Origin: Thiospirillum jenense | Lineage (GTDB): Bacteria > Pseudomonadota > Gammaproteobacteria > Chromatiales > Chromatiaceae | Direction: 5' to 3' | NCBI RefSeq assembly: GCF_014145225.1 | Contig: NZ_JABVCQ010000011.1 | Span: 38,992 to 102,991, forward strand | Length of the DNA stretch: 64,000 bases | Shown: one piece after another, positions 60,895 to 64,000 of the stretch | Layout: each line of letters opens with the position of its first letter | Position numbering within the stretch: position 1 is the stretch's first letter | Notes under the pieces: generated by a model | Seen by the model: the letters and a program-made list of their open reading frames with translations, nothing else | What the model was told of the DNA's origin: nothing | Database searches by the model: none | Position numbers and translations under genes: made by a program

Positions 60895-61487
60895 ATGCCG
60901 ACGATTAGCATGTTTTATGGGATTCTTGTCAACATCCTGTTTGAAGATGACGACCGTCATCATTTGCCACATATTCATGTCCGCTATTAAGGCAACAAAG
61001 CGTCCATCGCCATTGAAGACGGACGTGTGCTTGCTGGAGAGTTTCCACGGAAACAACTACGCTTAGTCCAAGCCTGGGTGGAAATCCACCGCGATGAATT
61101 ATTGGCGGATTGGGAATTGGCTGTTCAAGGTGAACCGATACATTTTTCTTAAGCATTACTAAGCAACGCTTAACTGCCAGTCCGCAGACTGGGGTGTATC
61201 TACCAAGGCTGCAACAGCATTTGCAGCGCGTCACTCTTTGATGCGTTTCAAGTTTTACGCCAGCAACTCGTGCTGGCAACCGCGTACTCGAACTTGTTAA
61301 AGAGCGTGATTGAGCAGCACGGGCTTGGTTATCGCCATAAAATACATGCTACCCAGTCTCAGGATAACGACGGATTTTTGTACTGTCAAAGTCCTTGTCT
61401 GTAGATGAGCATTCCTCAACTATGTTCAGTAAAACACAATTTATTGAATACTATATGGCAATCTTTAAGATCGCCCCCCTTCAGTGA
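60895..61487 (+). pseudogene. DUF4160 gene with nonsense codon and inserted element, array module 16
   Basis: The frame reads MPTISMFYGILVNILFEDDD, RHHLPHIHVRY, stop (TAA, 60988-60990, probably from CAA), then GNKASIAIEDGRVLAGEFPR, KQLRLVQAWVEIHRDELLAD, WELAVQGE. At about 61136 the ~325-base element begins. After it, at 61464, the missing end returns: TTT AAG ATC GCC CCC CTT CAG TGA (FKIAPLQ, stop), exactly the family C-terminus. So the gene carries one point stop and one clean insertion. Confidence 0.85.
61137..61462. mobile_element. candidate non-autonomous element, copy 2, inserted in DUF4160
   Basis: About 326 bases. The host gene sequence GAACC|CTTTAAG is interrupted after GAACC and resumes at CTTTAAG, which defines both ends. 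Internal hairpins: TAAGC AAC GCTTA, CCAGTC CGCA GACTGG and GCCAGCA ACTCG TGCTGGC. Relative to copy 1, the second hairpin shows a compensatory pair change. There are no terminal inverted repeats and no clear target duplication, as in IS200/IS605-derived elements. Confidence 0.7.
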
Positions 61488-61496
61488 TGAGACGCT

Positions 61497-61739
61497 ATGA
61501 ATACGCTACTTGATGTGACCGGTGTTCAGGTAAAACCAAATTATCATCTCGAACTCGAATTTGAAAATGGCGAGCGTCGCCTCTTCGATATGTCTGCTTA
61601 CATGGATAGAAAACCCTTTATTCAATTGAAGCAATCATCGCTGTTTGCTTGTGCGTCAATTGATTACGGGACGGTCGTTTGGCCGGGCGATATTGATATT
61701 GCGCCCGAAACGCTGTATGAACGCTCTATTCCACTTTGA
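61497..61739 (+). CDS. DUF2442 protein, array module 16
   Basis: An 80-residue DUF2442: VTGVQVKPNYHLELEFENGE, RRLFDMSAYMDRKPFIQLKQ, CASIDYGTVVWPGDIDIAPE, TLYERS. Closest in this window to the copy at 59141. Its DUF4160 partner is a pseudogene. Confidence 0.9.
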   Translation: MNTLLDVTGVQVKPNYHLELEFENGERRLFDMSAYMDRKPFIQLKQSSLFACASIDYGTVVWPGDIDIAPETLYERSIPL

Positions 61740-61743
61740 GCTG

Positions 61744-62045
61744 CGTAGGTTGGGTGGTGCCGCGAGGCGTGACCCGTTAAATCCCCCTACCCCCCTTTTG
61801 CAAAGGGGGGAAATCAAAACCCCCTTTAACAAAGGGGGTCACGAGTGGGGGGATTTAATCAAATAGAAAATGCCCGCCGCTTGATTGAAAAATCGGGCGG
61901 CGGGTTTTTTGTGAGCCCCCCTTTGGAAAAGGGGGGTAAGAGTAAAGCCCCCCTTTAACAAAGGGGGTCACGAGCGGAGCGAGTGGGGGGATTTAATCAA
62001 AACAAGCCCGTTGCTTGATGTTGAATTGAGCGGCGGGTTTTTTGT
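61744..62045 (+). repeat. 302-base repeat block without genes
   Basis: CGTAGGTTGGGTGGTGCCGC (A-type left arm only), type C units at about 61783-61862, a B hairpin (61871-61910), a further type C unit with TCACGAGCGGAGCGAGTGGG (61913-62002), and a diverged B hairpin (62007-62045). Confidence 0.85.
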
Positions 62046-62105
62046 GGGTGGAGGAATTGGGTTTATACTCATCGCAACAATCGCCACCAACTGGAGTGAT
62101 CCACT

Positions 62106-62183
62106 ATGTCAATGACTTATGAAGAAATTCTCGGTCTATTTCGGGAAGTTGCTACTGCAAACAATAGAACAGGTGCAGAATGA
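62106..62183 (+). CDS. 25-codon frame, N-terminal fragment of the DUF3782-type family
   Basis: MSMTYEEILGLFREVATANN, RTGAE, stop. The first 16 residues match the start of the nuclease-like proteins at 33569-34282 and at the internal MSVTYEEILNLFREVA of the next gene. The stop overlaps the next start (ATGA). It is either a remnant left by insertion of the next gene's N-terminal part or a short leader peptide coupled to it. Confidence 0.5.
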   Translation: MSMTYEEILGLFREVATANNRTGAE

Positions 62184-63142
62184 GCAACACGACTCCAGTC
62201 ATGCAAATAAAAATCCGCAACAAATTTAACCTATTTGACTTATTAAGCAAATATGCCTTTAATGATGGTGACGATGTGTTACCAGAAGAAAGGCACATCA
62301 TTCAAGCAGCTTGTGAAAAATTTGCCAACCAATTAGGTGTAGTGGCAAATCGTTGGAAACCAGTTATTTTGAAAACATCTCATTCGCCATATTACGTTGC
62401 GTTTCAAGATTGCACGGCAGAGAAAGCAAACTATTATCGTTATGATGATTTGTCAGTACGAGAACAGCGTTACATGGATGCGATGATTGAACACCGTTTT
62501 GGTGGACAAAATGTCATTACTGTCAGTGAAGAAGAACTACCACAATTATTGTCATACGCATTAATAAACGATCAACAACGCAAAGACCAACCACCGGGAC
62601 TGCTTATCATGTCCGTCACCTATGAAGAGATTCTCAACTTATTTCGGGAAGTTGCCGAAGCGCAAAAAGAAACGGAGCGCAAGTTTCAGGACACCGACCG
62701 CAAACTCAATCAACTGGAAAAACTGTTTACCAGTCAATGGGGCAAATTGATGGAATCGCTGGTTGAAGGCGATTTAGTTGCCTTATTAAAAAATCGCGGT
62801 ATTCTCATTGCCGATACCACGATGCGGCTCAAAGGTAAATCTCCAGACGGCGGCAATTACGAATTCGACATCATTGCGCATAATGGCGCTGAAGTGGTTG
62901 TGGTCGAAGTGAAAACGACATTAAGACCGCAGGATGTTAAAGATTTTATTGAGCGTCTCAATCAATTAAAAGGTTGGATTCCGCGTTATGCACATAATCA
63001 GATTTATGGTGCAATGGCATGGCTCACTGCGGATGCGGGCGCTGAACAAATGCTCGAAAAGCGTGGCTTATTTAGTATTCGTGCGACGGGCAATTCCGCA
63101 TCAATTCAAAACCCAACCGAGTTTATTCCACATCAATGGTAA
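62180..63142 (+). CDS. chimeric protein: unknown N-domain plus PD-(D/E)XK nuclease-like DUF3782-type domain, array module 17
   Basis: A 320-residue protein. Residues 1-145 (MSNTTPVMQIKIRNKFNLFD, VVANRWKPVILKTSHSPYYV, REQRYMDAMIEHRFGGQNVI) are unlike the paralogue at 33569. From residue 149, MSVTYEEILNLFREVAEAQK begins a complete copy of the nuclease-like family, with GKLMESLVEGDLVALLKN, GGNYEFDIIAHNGAEVVVVE and VKTTLRP (D ... ExK). A start at that internal methionine (62609) would also give a full-length family member. Fusion or two overlapping products cannot be told apart from sequence. Confidence 0.75.
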   Translation: MSNTTPVMQIKIRNKFNLFDLLSKYAFNDGDDVLPEERHIIQAACEKFANQLGVVANRWKPVILKTSHSPYYVAFQDCTAEKANYYRYDDLSVREQRYMDAMIEHRFGGQNVITVSEEELPQLLSYALINDQQRKDQPPGLLIMSVTYEEILNLFREVAEAQKETERKFQDTDRKLNQLEKLFTSQWGKLMESLVEGDLVALLKNRGILIADTTMRLKGKSPDGGNYEFDIIAHNGAEVVVVEVKTTLRPQDVKDFIERLNQLKGWIPRYAHNQIYGAMAWLTADAGAEQMLEKRGLFSIRATGNSASIQNPTEFIPHQW

Positions 63143-63150
63143 ATAGCAGC

Positions 63151-63260
63151 AAAGGTTGGGTTGCCGCTGTTTGGCGACCCAACTGCTCACCCACCGCTTC
63201 AACCTGACTGAATGAAAATGCCCGTTGCTTGATTTTGAATTGGGCGGCGGGTTTTTTGTT
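63151..63260 (+). repeat. composite repeat A+B
   Basis: AAGGTTGGGTTGCCGCTGTT TGGCGACCCAAC, linker, GCCCGTTGC ... TTGGGCGGCGGG TTTTTT. Confidence 0.88.
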
Positions 63261-63314
63261 GGGGGAGGAATTGGGTTTATACTCAGTCAAGGTTATTGAG
63301 TGAGCAGATAAGCA

Positions 63315-63545
63315 ATGCCAACACTATTAAATCAAAATGGGTTTAAATTTATTTTCTATGCCAATGAACATCCGCCACCCCATGTTCATGTTTTAAAAGG
63401 CGATACATGGGCTAAAATTGAAATGCGTACCGCACAAGTGATCACCTCAACGCTTAAACCAAAAGATGAGAAAATGGCGGTGGCATTGGTCAAACAACAT
63501 CAGCACACATTTCTGGAGGTTTGGAATGACTGGTTTAGCCGGTAA
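63315..63545 (+). CDS. DUF4160 protein (divergent), array module 18
   Basis: A 76-residue DUF4160 of another subgroup: MPTLLNQNGFKFIFYANEHP, PPHVHVLKGDTWAKIEMRTA, KMAVALVKQHQHTFLEVWND. The HPPPHVHV histidine motif is conserved. It overlaps its partner by 20 bases. Confidence 0.88.
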   Translation: MPTLLNQNGFKFIFYANEHPPPHVHVLKGDTWAKIEMRTAQVITSTLKPKDEKMAVALVKQHQHTFLEVWNDWFSR

Positions 63546-63765
63546 AGCGGTTCGCTTTGACAACCAACATCTTCATGTTGAACTCGCTGACGGACGCATT
63601 ATTTCAACACCGTTGTGTTGGTATCCGGAGCTTGAACAAACATCAATTAAAACACTCAATCGGTATCGTTTTATTTGCAATGCCACTGGAATTGAATGGG
63701 ACGAACTAGATTATCATCTCAGCATTGAAGCCATGCTGCAGATTTCAGTAGAACAGGCGGCGTAG
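63526..63765 (+). CDS. DUF2442 protein (divergent), array module 18
   Basis: A 79-residue DUF2442: MTGLAGKAVRFDNQHLHVEL, ADGRIISTPLCWYPELEQTS, GIEWDELDYHLSIEAMLQ. The WDELDxHLSIEAML end is the alternative signature of the family. GGAGG is seven bases before the ATG at 63526. The stop TAG lies in a GTAGGTT sequence. Confidence 0.9.
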   Translation: MTGLAGKAVRFDNQHLHVELADGRIISTPLCWYPELEQTSIKTLNRYRFICNATGIEWDELDYHLSIEAMLQISVEQAA

Positions 63766-63775
63766 GTTAGCTGCG

Positions 63776-63912
63776 TCGGTTGGGTTGTGTGCCATGCGCG
63801 GGATTGGTGAATAATGACCAACCCCAACGGCACACAACCCAACATTTCCCCCGAAGAAATCCCCCCTCCCCCCTTTTTGCAAAGGGGGGTTGGGGGGGAT
63901 TTAATCAAATAG
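63776..63912 (+). repeat. long A-type palindrome plus type C palindrome
   Basis: CGGTTGGGTTGTGTGCC ... GGCACACAACCCAAC with the same loop as 54321 and 57480, then CCCCCCTTTTTGCAAAGGGG GG and TTGGGGGGGATTTAATCAAA. Confidence 0.88.
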
Positions 63913-63922
63913 GGCTTTTTCA

Positions 63923-64000
63923 ATGCTACCTTATCGTAAAGAAAATAAGCTATTAGCACGAGAATTGCGCAATCATGCCACTGAAGCTGAACGTCTATTA
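63923..64000 (+). CDS. DUF559 (Vsr-like) endonuclease-domain protein, 3' truncated by window edge
   Basis: 26 codons at the window end: MLPYRKENKLLARELRNHAT, EAERLL. This is the standard start of DUF559 proteins (LPYxxxLKxxARxLRxxxTxAExxLW), small PD-(D/E)XK nuclease relatives. The rest lies outside the window. Confidence 0.7.
   Translation, partial: MLPYRKENKLLARELRNHATEAERLL

Overview
The window reads as a chromosomal segment of a phototrophic gammaproteobacterium, most likely a purple sulfur bacterium (Chromatiales). The grounds are a bacteriochlorophyll gene (bchB), hydrogenase maturation genes (hypF, hypC, hypD), a cytochrome bd oxidase operon, and gammaproteobacterial housekeeping synteny (ihfA, a MerR regulator and tRNA-Pro; fur divergent from bamE; ratA). 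The genus cannot be fixed from sequence alone.

Layout. 0-5.7 kb: ihfA end, MerR regulator, tRNA-Pro(GGG), hypF, and a membrane GGDEF-EAL protein facing it. 5.7-7.4 kb: a porin-like barrel and a small PstS-like periplasmic protein, probably one operon with the GGDEF-EAL gene. 7.6-12.6 kb: an AT-rich surface-glycan cluster (flippase, ATP-grasp/LMW phosphatase fusion, sulfotransferase-like protein, GT2 glycosyltransferase). 12.7-15.7 kb: cydA-cydB-cydX, with cydX only 41 codons. 15.8-20.4 kb: HicB-like protein, methyltransferase-Mrr fusion, isolated bchB, HNH endonuclease. 20.4-22.9 kb: a minus-strand run of small toxin-antitoxin-like modules separated by a short repeat. 23-33.5 kb: menE-like ligase, fur/bamE, ratA, a large repeat protein with a type I secretion-like tail, hypDC, a 2-hydroxyacid dehydrogenase, a lytic transglycosylase and a membrane protein. 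33.5-35.8 kb: a nuclease-like protein, two clusters of 22-bp iterons and a Rep_3 plasmid initiator, i.e. a plasmid-type replicon inside the contig. 36.3-50.6 kb: five large secreted or surface proteins sharing N- and C-terminal modules, the last with RTX repeats.

50.6-64 kb is the most unusual part. It is a plus-strand array of about seventeen one- or two-gene modules: HicAB, BrnTA, MazF/PemK with antitoxin, DUF4160-DUF2442, an aspartic protease, and nuclease-like genes. The modules are separated by composite repeats. Each repeat combines a GTAG-type palindrome, a terminator-like GC hairpin with a T run and often a C-rich/G-rich palindrome; several modules then open with a recurring promoter-like leader. 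Several modules are freshly duplicated, frameshifted, truncated by repeats, or interrupted by a ~330-bp element with no terminal inverted repeats and covarying hairpins. Together they look like a cassette-style array of addiction modules built and remodelled by dispersed repeats.
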